From Typha latifolia (lineage: Eukaryota > Streptophyta > Magnoliopsida > Poales > Typhaceae), in NCBI GenBank assembly GCA_019914945.1, contig CM034113.1, positions 6,986,850-7,050,849 of the forward strand: a stretch of DNA of 64,000 nt, written 5' to 3'. The position numbers were made by a program, and so were the translations under genes. Positions 27,781 to 41,700 of the stretch are shown here, one piece after another (position 1 is the stretch's first letter; every line of letters starts with the position of its first letter). The notes under the pieces are model-generated. The model made no database searches, was not told where the DNA came from, and worked only from the letters and a program-made list of their open reading frames with translations.

Positions 27781-30700
27781 TTATGCGGAAACTATTTCAG
27801 CTGTGTGAACTCCTGATGCATCTGATGATGAAGGATGAGGCTTTACAGAGCCATCATTGGCATGATATCTATCATCATGAATGGCTCCTACCATTGAGAT
27901 TAGTATAATTACCATCATTATTGTTGATAAAACTGCCAGTGCAGCCCAAATTATGTGCACATACTTCTTTAATGGTTTGCACTGATTCAGAAGGATATCG
28001 GAGAATGCATCCTCCACCAAATGGCAACCCACCAATCTCTCCATTCCTGGGAAAACATCGAGTATATTCTGAATTGAGCTTGTATAGATTAGAACCTTAT
28101 TGTAGTCATCAGCTGATATGAACTCTCCTTGTGTACAGTTTTCGCCACCTGAGCAGGTGTACTTCTTCAAAATCTTCAGAAAATTATTATCGTATTAGGC
28201 ATCAATACTAACATCCAATGATGATATAGATTAATCTGTTATTACCTGTGGAATATCACCTATCGTCATTGTGTTGGAAGAACAATTGTCTGGTTGGTAA
28301 AGGTAATCAGGTGGTCCAGAAAAAGGATTGCAGACACATTCCAGTTCTGAAATATAGGAGGATTTTACTGTCGATATGTTTGCATTCACCTGTATAGGGC
28401 AAAATATAAATGCTTTGAATTACTGGATTCCCGGTCATAAGAAATCCTACTTATGACAGATACGTAAATATATGTATGTTAGTATTGAAATGATCATATA
28501 CATGCAGAAATGTGCTTTTGTGCATGAAAGCTATTTATTTCATCCAATGCTAATACTGACAGAGCTTGTCTTTTAAGGGATTTTACATATTTAATGGTTT
28601 TCTTTCCTGGATCATCCAACTATAGGTCCAAAAAGAGTCCAAATTATTGGATAAATCTGTGGTCACACTGCGGCGGGAAAGCACTTGTGAGCATTATACA
28701 CGAAAGAAAATGTGGATATAATGCTTAAATATTTCTCACTAACCTACTACATTGTATCTGATTTATTTGTCTTACCTTTTTTTCAAGACATATCAGCAGC
28801 TTTTAGCGTTTAAAATATAATAGATTCAGCACAGACAAAAGGGAAAACTAAGCCTCCTCAATCCTGGGTTTATCAAATTGAAAAGAATCATTTGGGTAGA
28901 TATGCCTTCTACTAGTAAGTTCTCTAATGTTCTTTCATACCTGGTCAATGACATAATGGATCCCTGCTCCAACATCACTCAGAACCATATTATCTGAAAG
29001 CTTTTCACTACATGGGAGAATTGAGCTTAAGGTGCTGTTATGTGGATTTAGCTGGTATTCGTTAAGAGCTGCACAGGTATCGCTGGCAAACCTGGTAAGT
29101 AGCACAGATTTATCTTAGTAAATTTATACTGCATCACACAATCTCTTGGATCAAGGATCATTACTTACTTATCAAGGAAGAAGTACAACCCAAAGTATAT
29201 CCAGAAGAGGAATGTCAGTAGCCAGCAAAGAACTATTAACCTGTTAAAGATAGATGCTCATTAGATTCTAATCGATATTTAAAAGCCACTTAGTTTCAAT
29301 GCATAGCCTGGAAACTGGGAGTAGTTTTCAGTAGAACAATCCGTGACAAAATTACTCATCTTATTCAGTGACTCATGAAATCTAATTTAATCACTCTTTT
29401 AGAGCATCTGTTTTGATTTGATCAAATGGAGATGAATTTCAGCTAATGAGGAGAAAGATTCCAAATCCTACTTACAAGAGAAACATCCCGTGTAGCCTTA
29501 GAGACCTTGCCGCTGCAATTGCAAGTAAGAAGTCAATAGCAAGAAGTAAAAATTTCTTTGAATAATGTGAAAATAAAAATATGATAAAAATCCACTCACG
29601 CAGCAAAGCAAGGACAGCGAACAGGTTTAGTCCAATGGCTACAATCGTCACTACCTCCCTGCAGTAAAACTTCTCTGTAAGTCATGATTTGAAAATGGCT
29701 ATTAGATATAGTTAATAAAAGAACAATTCAGATGTAATGATTTTCTTACAATATTTTTATTCCATTATTAACCAGATGCATATTCTTTTCAGCCTTTCTC
29801 TGTATGTTAGCAGCTTCTTCGCTAAGCCTTTGCACTGTGGAATTGAAACGGTTGGCTCCATCAAGACCACCATAAAGCTCTGTTATGTTTTGCATGGCTG
29901 TTACAGCTTCCGTTACATTGTACATTATCCATGATGCCTCTTCTGCAGTTTCTACGATGATCCTTTTAATCGATTCAGCCCTCGAATAAAATCTTGAACT
30001 ACTGCCAAGTATAATTGCAGATGTGACTCTACAGTGTAAAGAAAGTTGCTAGTCATTAGATCATGGAGTGATTATTTAGTGCCTTTCTCTTTGATTCCTA
30101 TTAAAGTATCAAGAAGCTAGACTCAGAAGAAGAAGAAGAAGAAGAAGAGTTACATGGCTAAGAATGTGAAGAAAACTCCCAAGATAATAGGCCAAAAGTC
30201 ATATCTCCCTGTGCAGGAGATTCTCTTGTTCTCTCTTCTTTCTTTGTTGGTGAAGCAAATGTTTGTAATAATTAAAATTCCAGCAGAAACAATACCTCCT
30301 AGAAGCCATAGTGCTGCAATTATATATCCATATCTGCCTGTAAATATTGTAGACTGAAAAAATTGAAATGATCAAAGAATCAGTTTTCTTTTTCTTCCAT
30401 ATTAAGTATTTGCTTTTGTGGTATTCTTTTTTCTCAGTATTGCAACTTTGGTTTTTAACTTCTGAAATTTGCATGATAGAAAGCAAATTCGAAAAGGTAG
30501 ACAAATAAAGCAATTTTTTGGAGGGGGGGGGGGGGATGATGAGAATGGAAGCTAGTTTCTGAAGGATGAGGAATATACTATTTTTCTAATATTCAGATTG
30601 AGAGAAGTGCTGTAAGTTGTCTTTAAATTTTTTTAGCAGTCTGGTCTCACAATCATATAATTGTGTTACTATCTGAATTAGACTTCACAAAAAGAATTTG

Positions 30701-30972
30701 TATGAGCTTGTTGTAGGAGATAGTAGGTCGTCAAATAAATATCAGATGCAGAGGAATGAAGGCCAGGAGAGAAAATGTATCTATATTTATTCTATTATGA
30801 GTGAAGAGTGACATGTATATATGGTGATCGATCAGGAGTTCTCTTTCTAAAGGGAGGAGCTCTTATGCATATAATGTGTAGAGATGAATATACCTTATTC
30901 CTCAACATTTTAAGTATAAATATTGCTTTTTTACAACAACAAAAAAAAGGAAAAAGAATGCTTCTATTTGTC

Positions 30973-31012
<40 letters not shown>

Positions 31013-31917
31013 ACTCCAGTAATGCTTGTTTGTAATGTTATATCCTCCTCTATATTTATTGAAGTGATCCAAAGGATCAAGTCTTTGTGCTCCAGCAGAC
31101 AAATTACTTCCTGAGTCCATATTATTTTCCACTTTCAACAAAACCCTGTCTATAGTATACACAGAAAAAAAAAAACAACAAAAAGGAATAAGAGCTACTT
31201 GTAAATGCTTCAGTTCATTGTATAAATGTTGCTTGAAATCCTTATTCAGTATTGCCTTTCTGAACTACAGTCAAGCTTTGAATCGGAGAGACTGTGTATG
31301 CTGATTGTCAAAAGAGCATGCTACACAGGAGCAGTTCATGTTTGATTATTTTGGGACAACATAAAGCTAGATGTTGGTTGCCAAAATGTGCAGTGTTTGG
31401 ATTTTCTTATTGATTTAAATTAGATAAATTAATCTCATAGAACACTTAGTTTCGCATTGTGTATTCTACTCTTGTATAGCTTCTAAATAAAATTCTTCAA
31501 ACTAGACTACATGTGAAAAGTGTAGTTCATCTCTATGATTGTAATTTTACAATTGAATCTAGCCCATAGTATACATAAATTTGAAGGGGAAAGAACCTTG
31601 GAGACGATAAAGAGGAATGATGTCAAGTTCTCCATTTGGACTCAGACTGGCCTAAGTAATTTAATATACAAAATGTAAAATTATTGGAAATTGTAACCTT
31701 AAGAATGAATTTAAAATAAAATTATAAAATTTGATTACAGTTCATAACCAACAAAGCAGCATTTAAATATCAGAGAAGAACTCTCACCTCCTCTGACATG
31801 AGAAAATGCCATAATGTCCAACGTGGTATGAGCAAAGACTTCTCCATGAAGACATCCAAAGATTGCTAGAAAGCAACAGAGAAGCACTACTAATTGATTC
31901 AGATTTCTTGGTCCCAT
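27781..31917 (-). CDS. Plant multi-pass membrane protein (At2g12400/At2g25270-like)
   Basis: Predicted protein of 533 residues from ten exons: 31917-31788, 31149-31013, 30353-30154, 30028-29750, 29658-29600, 29512-29476, 29240-29169, 29091-28941, 28389-28246, 28173-27781; all GT-AG, phases join. An N-terminal signal (LNQLVVLLCCFLAIFGCLHG) is followed by a conserved DPLDHFNKYRGGYNITNKHYW block. Five hydrophobic segments follow, near residues 98-121, 141-166, 247-268, 280-303 and 476-500. A large extracytoplasmic loop, with several Cys and N-x-S/T sites, lies between the fourth and fifth. Arabidopsis At2g12400 and At2g25270 have the same layout (from memory) and have no defined biochemical role. 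The topology recalls tweety or prominin proteins but I see no signature motif, so no channel function is claimed. The intron after exon 2 starts with a CT microsatellite. Confidence 0.82.
30979..31007. repeat. (AG)n microsatellite next to a splice donor
   Basis: A perfect AG run of about 28 bp. On the minus strand it reads CTCTCT and begins directly after the donor GTAAGT of the membrane-protein gene (exon end at 31013), placing a repeat of variable length only six bases inside the intron. Confidence 0.9.
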
Positions 31918-33508
31918 CTCAACAACCTGTTCACAAAAATAAACTCTTCAATTGCAATAGAGAGAGAGAGAGAGAGAGTATTAACAACCATTTGGTTCTT
32001 CTCTTCATTTTTGCTTCATTTATGAAACCATCACCAAACTGGTATTCTCTAGATTCTATCACATTAAATGACTTAGTAATCTCAGAAGTTCTTGGAAGTA
32101 TTTATTAGCCCAACAAGATTTATATGACCCACCTAAATTGCAAACATGGGATGTTTATAATTTACTAACTCTGAATCACAAACTTGCTAGTCTAGAATTA
32201 CAATAGACTAGTTCCCTTGGAATCCACCACCCAATGCTTCGGGGAAGAAGATGCTGCACGAAGACTTTTTCATCATCTTATTTGATAGAAAACATGTGCT
32301 TATAAACCCTAGCCTCCAAATCTCATATAAGAAAATAAAACAATGCTAGTTTAACTTGGAATCCTAAAGAAATACAACTAAGGAAATAAAGGTCTAGAAT
32401 TTGGAAACCACAATCAATCTAATGATTCTAATCTATGGAGACTGTCACAATCAATCAACTAACTTTCTTCAAATTTTGAAAAGGAAAAAAAAGGAAAGGA
32501 ACACTAAAAACAAAAGGAAAAAAAAATTAAAGAATTGAAAGCTCTCTTACCACTAAGGCTTAAAACTAACAAGATCCTCTCCCTTTGCTCTTCCTCTTTA
32601 AAACTTGCACTCAATTGGACGCCATCTCCTCCCAACAAGCAAGACCCATGTCCTAGAATTCCACTTTGATCAAATTAAAACCTCTCTAGAAGCCAGAAAT
32701 TCTTCAAGAAGCAAGCTCTCTCTTGATACATTTATTATATATAGTTGGACTTATATATATAATACAACCAATGTATACTTACCTTGTGGAGTGGGGAAAT
32801 GCATCTTTTCCATGCCACAAAACCCCCTGAGCTAAGAAACAACTTTAGGGGGAAAAAAAATTAAAGAATAAAAAGTGGATCAAAGAAAGGAAATAATTGG
32901 AGTTCGTGTAACAACTCTTTTTCCAGTCTTCCTAACGTGTGAAACCTTGCAACTAAATATAAAGGGAGGAGGAAAAGCTCAACTACTCTTCTTTGCTTTC
33001 GGCTTATAAACTTTTATCTTGTTATTAATTTCTCAAAAAGAAAAGAAAAGAAAAGAAAAGAAACAAACTTTATCTTAGTTGTTGAATATTTTTATTTTAG
33101 TCCAAAGGAAAAGAGACGGCTCCAAAATGCGGCAATGCGGCGGTCCATTGCATGCAAGAATGATATTTTAAACAACTTGGTCACCAAAGTATCCTTTCTC
33201 GTTGGGGAGAAGTAGATCTTCTGCAGCTGAGGTTGCAAGAATTTACTACACTTAGGTGTTTAACGATTTATTTTGCGACTTTTTAGGATAATTTTGCTAA
33301 CTTTGCAGAAAAGGATATATGGTGTGACCATAAATTCACGGGGTGCAGGAAATTTGTGCACTCTTGGTTGCAGAGAATCCTGGGAAAGTTACTGGACAAA
33401 CAACAAAAAGGAGGGATCTCGGGCTCCACCGGAAAATGGGACAACAAAATTTGACCACGCTTTGATGTGTGACCAAGACCAAAGAGTCAAAGACCAAGGA
33501 AGGTGGTC

Positions 33509-33550
<42 letters not shown>

Positions 33551-35756
33551 CTTCCTAAAAGAGACTTAGGATTAGATTTTTTTTTTTTAGCTAATGTAAA
33601 GACCACGGCCAGTTCGCTTGGAATAAGATGAATTTTAAGTTAATATAAGTATAAATTAATATATTATTTAGTTGACTAATATAAAAAAAATAATTATATT
33701 TGATATGATATAAAATTAACACAGAATTGGTGATAATTTAATGAATTTGATGTTAAAGCTAGTATTAAAGTGAATTTGTATTGAGAATCGGTAATATAAT
33801 ATTTTAAACCTAATAACAAAAATACTCTTGATTTGATGTCACTTAGTAATTAGGTGTTATCTAATCTATAAACAAAATAGTAGTCTTAGAAAATTACTAC
33901 ATTGATTTTTAAAAATTATATAGATAAGAAAAGAGAAAATGATGAATTAATAAAATAGAAGAAATTAAGTTATTTATTTAGTTACTACACTAAAATAATG
34001 TTATAACTATTCTACAAAAGAACAAAGGCTAAATTAGCGGGTTGTAAACGTGTCTTCCTGTTCCAAGCGAGTGGGATTACTCTCATTAATTAAGTTTTTC
34101 TAACTTTGTCTGTTCATCTCCTCTTCTCTTGGATGCCCTGTGTGATTATTGATCGAGTTGCTAAGCTCTCCTGCAAATTTTTGTGGGAAAAATCTAGTCA
34201 AAAGCTAAGAAAGAAGAGGGTTTGGTTATCTCTCTCTAATCTTAAGTAGTGTTCATCTTCTACCCTTGTGGCTAAGATTATTATTTTTTTTTCCTATTTT
34301 GAACCAGATTAAGCAGCCTTAGAGGTATCAACTCCTAGAGATGGATGTTGGTCTTTGATTCTATGTTAGCTATTTGGCCACCATCTTTGAAGGTTTATTC
34401 AGAATAGCTCATCATCTAACCTTTGGGTTCATCTCTGGATCTCTTCAATGCCCACTAACCATTGGCCTACCTTTGAGGATATTGCTTGGGCCAAACATGT
34501 CAATATGGTATCTGAGTTGTTTCAGAACAATAATATTGAAAATTACTTCTCTTTTAAGGTCTCTCCTATCTCTAGGGAAGCTAATTAACTTCTAATTGGT
34601 TGGCTAATTATGGTAGATTTTTTTTTGGCTTCTAGTGCACCTGGGATGGGTTATCTATCTTGTTTGCTTCAGATATTTGCCTCATATCTTAATGGGTCTT
34701 TTTGTAACCGAGATAATTAAGGCTTAATATAGTTTATTTAAATTTTTTTTTTTAAATTAGTTTTTGCATAGGGAAATATTGAATATTATGATTTACGTTT
34801 TACCTTTGACTATTTTTGACTTTATGATTTTTATATGGTAAGTTATAATTTATTTAAAAATAAAGCATTCATGGACATTTAGCAACTTGGTTATGATTGA
34901 AAATATTGGCTATATTGAGCCATATTGATTCTAGCAATTGCATTGGGAGAGTTTGGATGGAAAAACTAATCGTTACTACTTACTAATTACCACTAGGAAC
35001 TAATCGCTTATATTTGTAGTACATAAAAGTGAGTTAAAATAGAGCCAAAAACTACAGGAGGAAAATTATCATTTGCTTATAGAAAGAGACTTAATTTAAT
35101 CACAGAGAAAACCCTACTTAGGGTGTTGATTGAAAATCAAACGACAAATATAAGTATCATTATGGTGTTTTTTGGTACTATCTGAAGAAAAAAAAAACAT
35201 GGGTCAAACTGAAAGTAGTAAAAACAAGAGATTTCTACTCATTAATTATGTATTTCATTAAGAAATTCAAGAAACTGGGCGATTAAAAAGAAGCTGACCC
35301 ACTCTTGCAAAAGGGAAAGAAAAAAAAAAAAGGCAACATTTTTTTTATTATTTTCACAATCTCTTCCAGATAGAGATAGGAAAGTTTATGTGATCAGAAT
35401 AGCTTGGAAGAGTCTGTAAACATTGTAAGCCACCACACATAGTAAGTGAACAAATAACTTATTTCCTTTCTACAAGTCTAACAATTATTTCCTACAAATA
35501 GTATTGACTGTATAATTCTACAAGAATGGCTGCTAAAGACCTAATTGCACAGGCTTTTATACAAGACATAATTTAGAATCAGCTGGACATCAAGAAAGGA
35601 AAAGAAGAGGAATACAAAATGAATTAATATTTGACTCCGAGCAGCTTGATAATTTTACTTGCAAAAGGAGGAGGGGTCAGATAGGGTTGGTGTCCTTATT
35701 TGCACTTTTCTTTTGACATAGGGACTGAAGAGCAGAGATGATCCACCCATGAGACA
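31918..35756. other. Spacer upstream of the membrane-protein gene
   Basis: About 3.8 kb without a recognisable gene. It holds short GA (31960-31978), AAAAG (33035-33061) and TA (33511-33547) repeats and a weak trace of a decayed retroelement near 34.4 kb. Bases just upstream of 31917 should contain the promoter of the membrane-protein gene. The region near 35.7 kb holds the 3' UTR of the DUF3755 gene. Confidence 0.5.
34370..34740 (+). mobile_element. Possible decayed LINE-type 3' fragment
   Basis: One broken plus-strand frame near 34520-34620 reads like the RNase H-like tail of plant non-LTR elements (SREAN followed by a stop, then a GWL.. NYG-like piece). It is followed by TCTTTTTGTAACC. 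Several stops and frame changes interrupt it. This is a weak resemblance seen by eye only. Confidence 0.25.
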
Positions 35757-38700
35757 TCATGTTTGCATAGCAACCATAGTCCTGGGGAGTATAGAGTTGG
35801 CAAGCTCTTCGTTTATCTTCGTTGGAAGTGGTGGCATCTGCTTCATTATTTCAGGACTATCACTCATCCTGCAATACAGTTGCACTCATTATTAGGGTGT
35901 TTTTAACTAGGTTCAAGATGAAAATTAAGCAAAAATCATCTCTACTTTATTTGACTTCTGCACAGAGCCCAGGAATCTCTTTGTCCATGTGTCCAGGCGA
36001 GTAATCCAGATTATTTAATAACCCAGCAAAGTACAATGTGCCCTTTACTTCTTTCAAGTAAAACAAATGGCATGTGTGCATCAGAAGAAAACACTGTATC
36101 CAATTGTGGCGAGAGATTAAGACTAGGAAAGAACAATAAACTAACATGATACAGTAGTTTAATTTTGTTTTCCTAAAGTTCACTAAATACCCAACATTTG
36201 CAACTTACGAGTTTTGACTACTAGATAATTAGATAAGTATCACTAATTTTCATGAGATACACATAATAACAAAATGTCGAAGTCCTAAAGATAAATAGTA
36301 AGTACTTGAGATGGAAGAAGAAATAAGGAAAGAGGATAGGAGGTCTTCCTGATGATGATGATGATGATATCAACTCCAACAATTAGGCATCATCAGAAAC
36401 ACAGGGTGTTGATCATTTGAAGAATGAAACTTTGCTCACCATCTTGATCATTTAAACATAAAGATAATATTATAATGAGAAAACCTCCAATGATTCAAAA
36501 TACTAGTGTCCTAGAGGGATCAAAAAGGACCAAGCCAAGTTAGATATTCTAATAGGCTCATCACCTTTGCAATTTCTTTCTTCAGTGAACATTGAACAAT
36601 CTCAACCTTCCAATGGAAAAGGACCTAATAAGGTAAAGACTAGACTCTGTGAATCAAATATCACAAATAAAAAACTTCATCACCAAAGTGGGACCACCCA
36701 AGTAGGTGAAGGCTGGTCATACCCAAGATTTTCTTCTCCAACTCAAGGTTCAATATTAAGATATAGTTTGGAAGTTATGAGACAGATGTTCAATATGAAA
36801 CTAAGTGGGAAATAAAAAGAGTTAACTTGGAAGATTATTCCTAAAACCAATGATAATGACATCCCTTCTTATCATGAAATCTTCTCATATAGTAAGATGC
36901 CTTGGTCTCTAGGAAATAATATTTCAGGCACAATATCGTCCATATTTCATTCAACTACATGCTTTCAGTGACATATTTATATGTTAGCATAGTGGAGAGG
37001 TCTTTTGCAAATTTTACTATTCGAAAAGGATAAGCATTTGAAGACATACTCTTTCAAAATCGCAAGAATATTATCCCGTGTCTGACAAAGTAAAGGGATA
37101 TTTTCCTGTATCTGCAAGCAAAAACAGATATCGTAAGAATATAAACAATGGTGAAACCAAACACAGATTATATGACAGTTTTTGTGATGATGGCATTCAA
37201 TTATTTAGTAAAACATATGCTCCTCTTCTCGGCATTCTCACAATCCTTCAGCAATTTTCAAGTTGTTCACAACTTCATCCGGTGAACAATGTTTTCTTCA
37301 GTGGGTTGCCTCAGTGCAGAATTACATAATTATTCACTAAATATATTGTTCGTCAATAATCTAAATAAGCTTTAGCAAACTATTTGTAATGTTGTAGCAT
37401 CGATTATTGTTGCTGTGAGGATTTCTCACAGTACTTTTATTTTTGACAGCTCTTACATGTTCTTTTCTACATGAAAAAATTCACAGATTTACTAATGAAA
37501 TGACTTTATGTATCTTAATTCCATATTTCAGAAAACTGGATTCTTCTGGATTTTTTATGGAATTACTTATAGTTGGTTCTAGCTTTTAATTCTTCGCCAT
37601 GCCCATAGTATTCCAGTCTTCGAGAATGAAGAGCAGGAATAAATCTAACTCGCAAGAGCATCAATTTGAATACCATGATTTCAGAAAAGACAGGCCAAAA
37701 GGCCATAAGCTTACTTGGCAGGTTTTTCTATCACTAGCTTAATAGTTATCAAATTGGGGTCAAAATTCATATTACATCGTAATGGAAGATCAATACTGCC
37801 AATAGATGCATACCTGCATGTTTGTCAGATTAGTATATACTTGGCTTAAGATCTGCACATTATGGTGAAGGAGCTGTCCTGTTGGACCTCCTATTGCTGC
37901 AAAACAAATGAAACAAATAAATAAGCTTTCCACATGTGATATCAATGAATAATGGAAATCACCTTGTAAGACAATGCTATCAAAATTTGTGATTCACAAT
38001 CCTGGTCTTACAATCCAGGTAAGAATGGTTCTATGTGATCAAGATCTCATCACTGGGTCTGGGCCAAAGGAAGAACACAGGATATATCATGTAACTTGCT
38101 AATCTTTTCCAGATATTAAATCAAGTGGAAATTAAACTTTCCAATTTATATTTCAGAAGCAAAAGGTATCCATCTGTAAGAAGTCTTTACATCATATTAG
38201 TGACATCCTCAATGCTGTAAACTTTCAATGAAAAGGAGATGAGAATTATAAGGTAAAACTAGGAGAGAATGAATTTCCTTCTAACAAATGCCGTGGTTCC
38301 TATATAGCATCTTCTATTTATGTTGAATCTTAACATCCTTTGACAACAACTGAACATAAGAAAGATGGCCTACTTTTACACATCTTCTGAAGAATAATTC
38401 CGCAAAGCAAACTTTTTCTTTACACCAGAATCCATAATTTTTTATGCTTTGCACAATGGTAAAAGAAGAGATTTCATGTTGGAAGAAAAGGTTGAGCCGT
38501 TGAGGTGCTCCTGAAAGTTCTGGCCAGTTGAGAGCAACTATAGAAGCACACCAATGTCAAAGATTTGCAGTTATCTCATGCAAAGATGTAGAAGACACTG
38601 TAGCTTATAGATAAGAAGAGCCTGCAGCAACTACTAGCAGAAGCACTCGACAAGGTTTAGGTAAAAAACGTAACCAACCTTCATAGGAGATATCATCATC

Positions 38701-41700
38701 ATCCATAGGAAGCATTTGCAGGGGATATGGTGGAACATTAGGCTGTCCTGCTATGTGAGCTGAAGGTTTAGCTGAAGGATCTCCAACTCTTTCCTGCAAA
38801 TATAGAAAAAATCTTTTTAAGTCCAAACAAAATAACTTTCGAAAGAGAAGCACATATATTTGTGAAAATTCCACATCCTTTTCCAGACTAAAACTCAAAA
38901 CCTTTTTCAAGCATTAGCTGCAAAGCTAATCAGAAATAAAACTATATCAATGTCTAGCTAAAATTTGAGATTACCAATACAAAGAGAGGCATTTGTATTT
39001 GACATATCAAATGGTAAGAGATGACAATGTGGAGAGCATGAAAGTTCAATGAGAGACGTTTCAGTAGGTTAATCAACTAGTGATGGCAGAGACTTTGAGA
39101 AACTAAATCTACAAAAGAGAAGTAAAGGCAAGGCCATATAGAAAGTCACTCATTGCAACAGTAGAGGTTTTGACCAATCTTCTTCTTCCAGTGTACCAAC
39201 TGCTGACATGGAATCCTGAGAAAGGGACTTCGGTGTTATCAATAGGGTTTGATGTCCAACTTATCCGGATTTGAGTTCCTTGGCATCCTCACCTATTCAG
39301 GGATACTTAAAGCCTGAGTGTGCTGTGAATTATGACTTAGATGATCAATTCTGTAAAAGGTTATAATCAGTCTACCACATCTCCATAGTGGAGCTATTGT
39401 CTACATGAACCACAGACTTATATTCATATGACATTGTGCAGGTTGTGCAAGTCATGTACATTGCGAGCTGGTAGAGTACAATGAACGCTGATGAAATACA
39501 ACAGCTTCTTTGATACTGAATATTAGAGTTATAGATATATACTATTTATTTATCTTATTTTATTGTGACCTTGTATAAATAGGGCTTTGCTCCCTCTTTC
39601 ATCGCCAAGCAAATACAAAAACATTTTTCTCCAATCTCTTATCTTCTCCTCTCTTCTCCCTCAACCAATTTAGGGTCAAGGCCAATATAGTTACATCGTA
39701 TCATAGCAATCTCGATCCCTAGAGACATTTTAAGTTGGATTTCTCATTCTCCAACAGTCTCTCTCTCTATCTCCCTCTTCGATTGTTTTTTTATTCTTTC
39801 ACCATTATCAAGCTCAAGAACTGCCCCCTCACTCCTCGAGCTCGCCTGCTGCTACAGCATCCACTACTGCAGCCTCCACTGCCGCTGCAGACGCAGCAAT
39901 GGCAGTCGTCGCAGCGATGGCAGCAGTCAACCATAGCATTTGCAGCTGTCACTATTTTCAACAGCAGCACAGAGTGCTTTTCGGCCTCCTCGAGCTCAGT
40001 CGAAGTCAGAGCATCCCATCTTCTTCCTCTTCCTTGGTACGAGTTTCTCGCAAGTGTAGCAGCAACCTCCGCAGCCGCTGCCACCACAGCAGCAGCTACC
40101 ACTGTTTTCAACAACAGCGCAGCCACTAGTCTCCACCATCTTCTTCATTCCGCAGCAGCACCGCATACAGACATTTTCAGTCATGCCACAATCACTAATA
40201 CTCATCCAGCTGCTACCCCAATTAAGTTTCATGTGAAGCTTCAGCTCGATGATGGTCAGCTTCTTCTAGATCTGACTAGATATCGTCAGCTGGTGAGGGC
40301 ACTCGTCTACTTGACCATTACCCGGCTTGATATCTCTCATGTAGTTGGTCTTTTTACTCAATTCAGACAGGCTCCTCTATCTGCACACTATGCCGCTCTT
40401 ATACGCATTATTCGATACCTTCGCGGCACCATCACTCACTCTCTTTTCATGTTATCGACTTCCATCTTAGCCCTATGAGCTTTTTCCAATGCAGATTATG
40501 GTGGTGACAGGTCTGATCAAAAGTCTACTACTAGCTGCTGTATTTTTTTAGGAGATTCCTTAATTTCTTGGCATAGCAAAAAGTAGAATGCAGTGTCCCT
40601 CTCAAGTACTGAGTCAGAGTATCATGCTTTGTGTGCGCTGATGAAGGAGATTGTTTGGCTTCGTCGTCTCCTTAATGATATGAGTGTTCCCTTACCCCTT
40701 CCGACCATTCTTCATGTCGGCAATAATAGTGCTAAAAAACTTGCTGGAAACCCTATTTTTTAGAGAGGATGAAGCACAATGAAGTCGATATGCACTACAC
40801 TCATCAAGAGTACCAAGCTGGCATCATTTCACTTTATCGCCTCAATACTAAGGAGCAGATTCCAACTTCTTCACGAAGTTTCTTCTCATTCCACACTTTG
40901 AGTATTTAGTTATCAAAGTCTCGGTGTATGATCCACCTTGAGTTTGAGGGAGAGTATTAGAGTTATTCAATATATATATTATTTATTTATCTCATTTTAT
41001 GGTGACCTTGTATAAATAGAGTTTTGCTCCCTCTTTCATCACCAAGCAAATACAAAAATATTTTTCTCCAAACTCTTCTCTTCTCCTTTTCACTTCTCCC
41101 TCAACCCAATCTAAGGTCAAGGCCAATGAAGCACCGACACCTCTCCCAGGAAGAGGTGTCCGTGTCCGACACGTGTCGGACACGGACACGCGTCGGACAC
41201 GCATGGGACACGTGTCCGACACGTGTCCAGAGTTTCCTAAAAAAAAAAAAAAAAAAAAAAAAAATCGACACCTTGTTGGGACACGGGCGGGGACACGGGC
41301 GGTATTTTAGATATTGTTTAACGGGTCGGGTCGGGGTTCGATCGAATGTTATCAACCCGGATCCAAACCCGATAATAAACCTTACCTTCACCGTTGAGCG
41401 ATCGAAGCCTAAAACCCTCGAGCGGCCTACCGAGCGACGAGCAACGGTGAGCGAGTGCGACGGCCGACGGGAGCGAGTGCGACGGCCGACGGAGCGAGTG
41501 CGGCGAGCCGAGTGCGGCGAGGACGCGGGTTCTTCTCTCTCCCTCGTCTCTCGTCTCTCTCTCTCTCCCATCTCTTCCTCACTCCCGCCCTCCATTGCCT
41601 CCCTGTCTCTGTCTCTCTCTCCCTGTATCTTCCTCCCTCCCTTTCTCTCTCTCACATTCTCTGTCTCTTCCTCCCTCCCTCTCTCTCTCTCGCTCTCTCG

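Noticed and set aside
36567..37329. Plus-strand frames in the last introns of the DUF3755 gene
   Set aside because: One overlaps exon 6 in antisense and the other shows no recognisable protein family.
39735..40150. Ala/Gln/Ser-rich frames at the start of the copia body
   Set aside because: All strands are open because of GCA/CAG repeats. No gag motif such as a CCHC knuckle is present.
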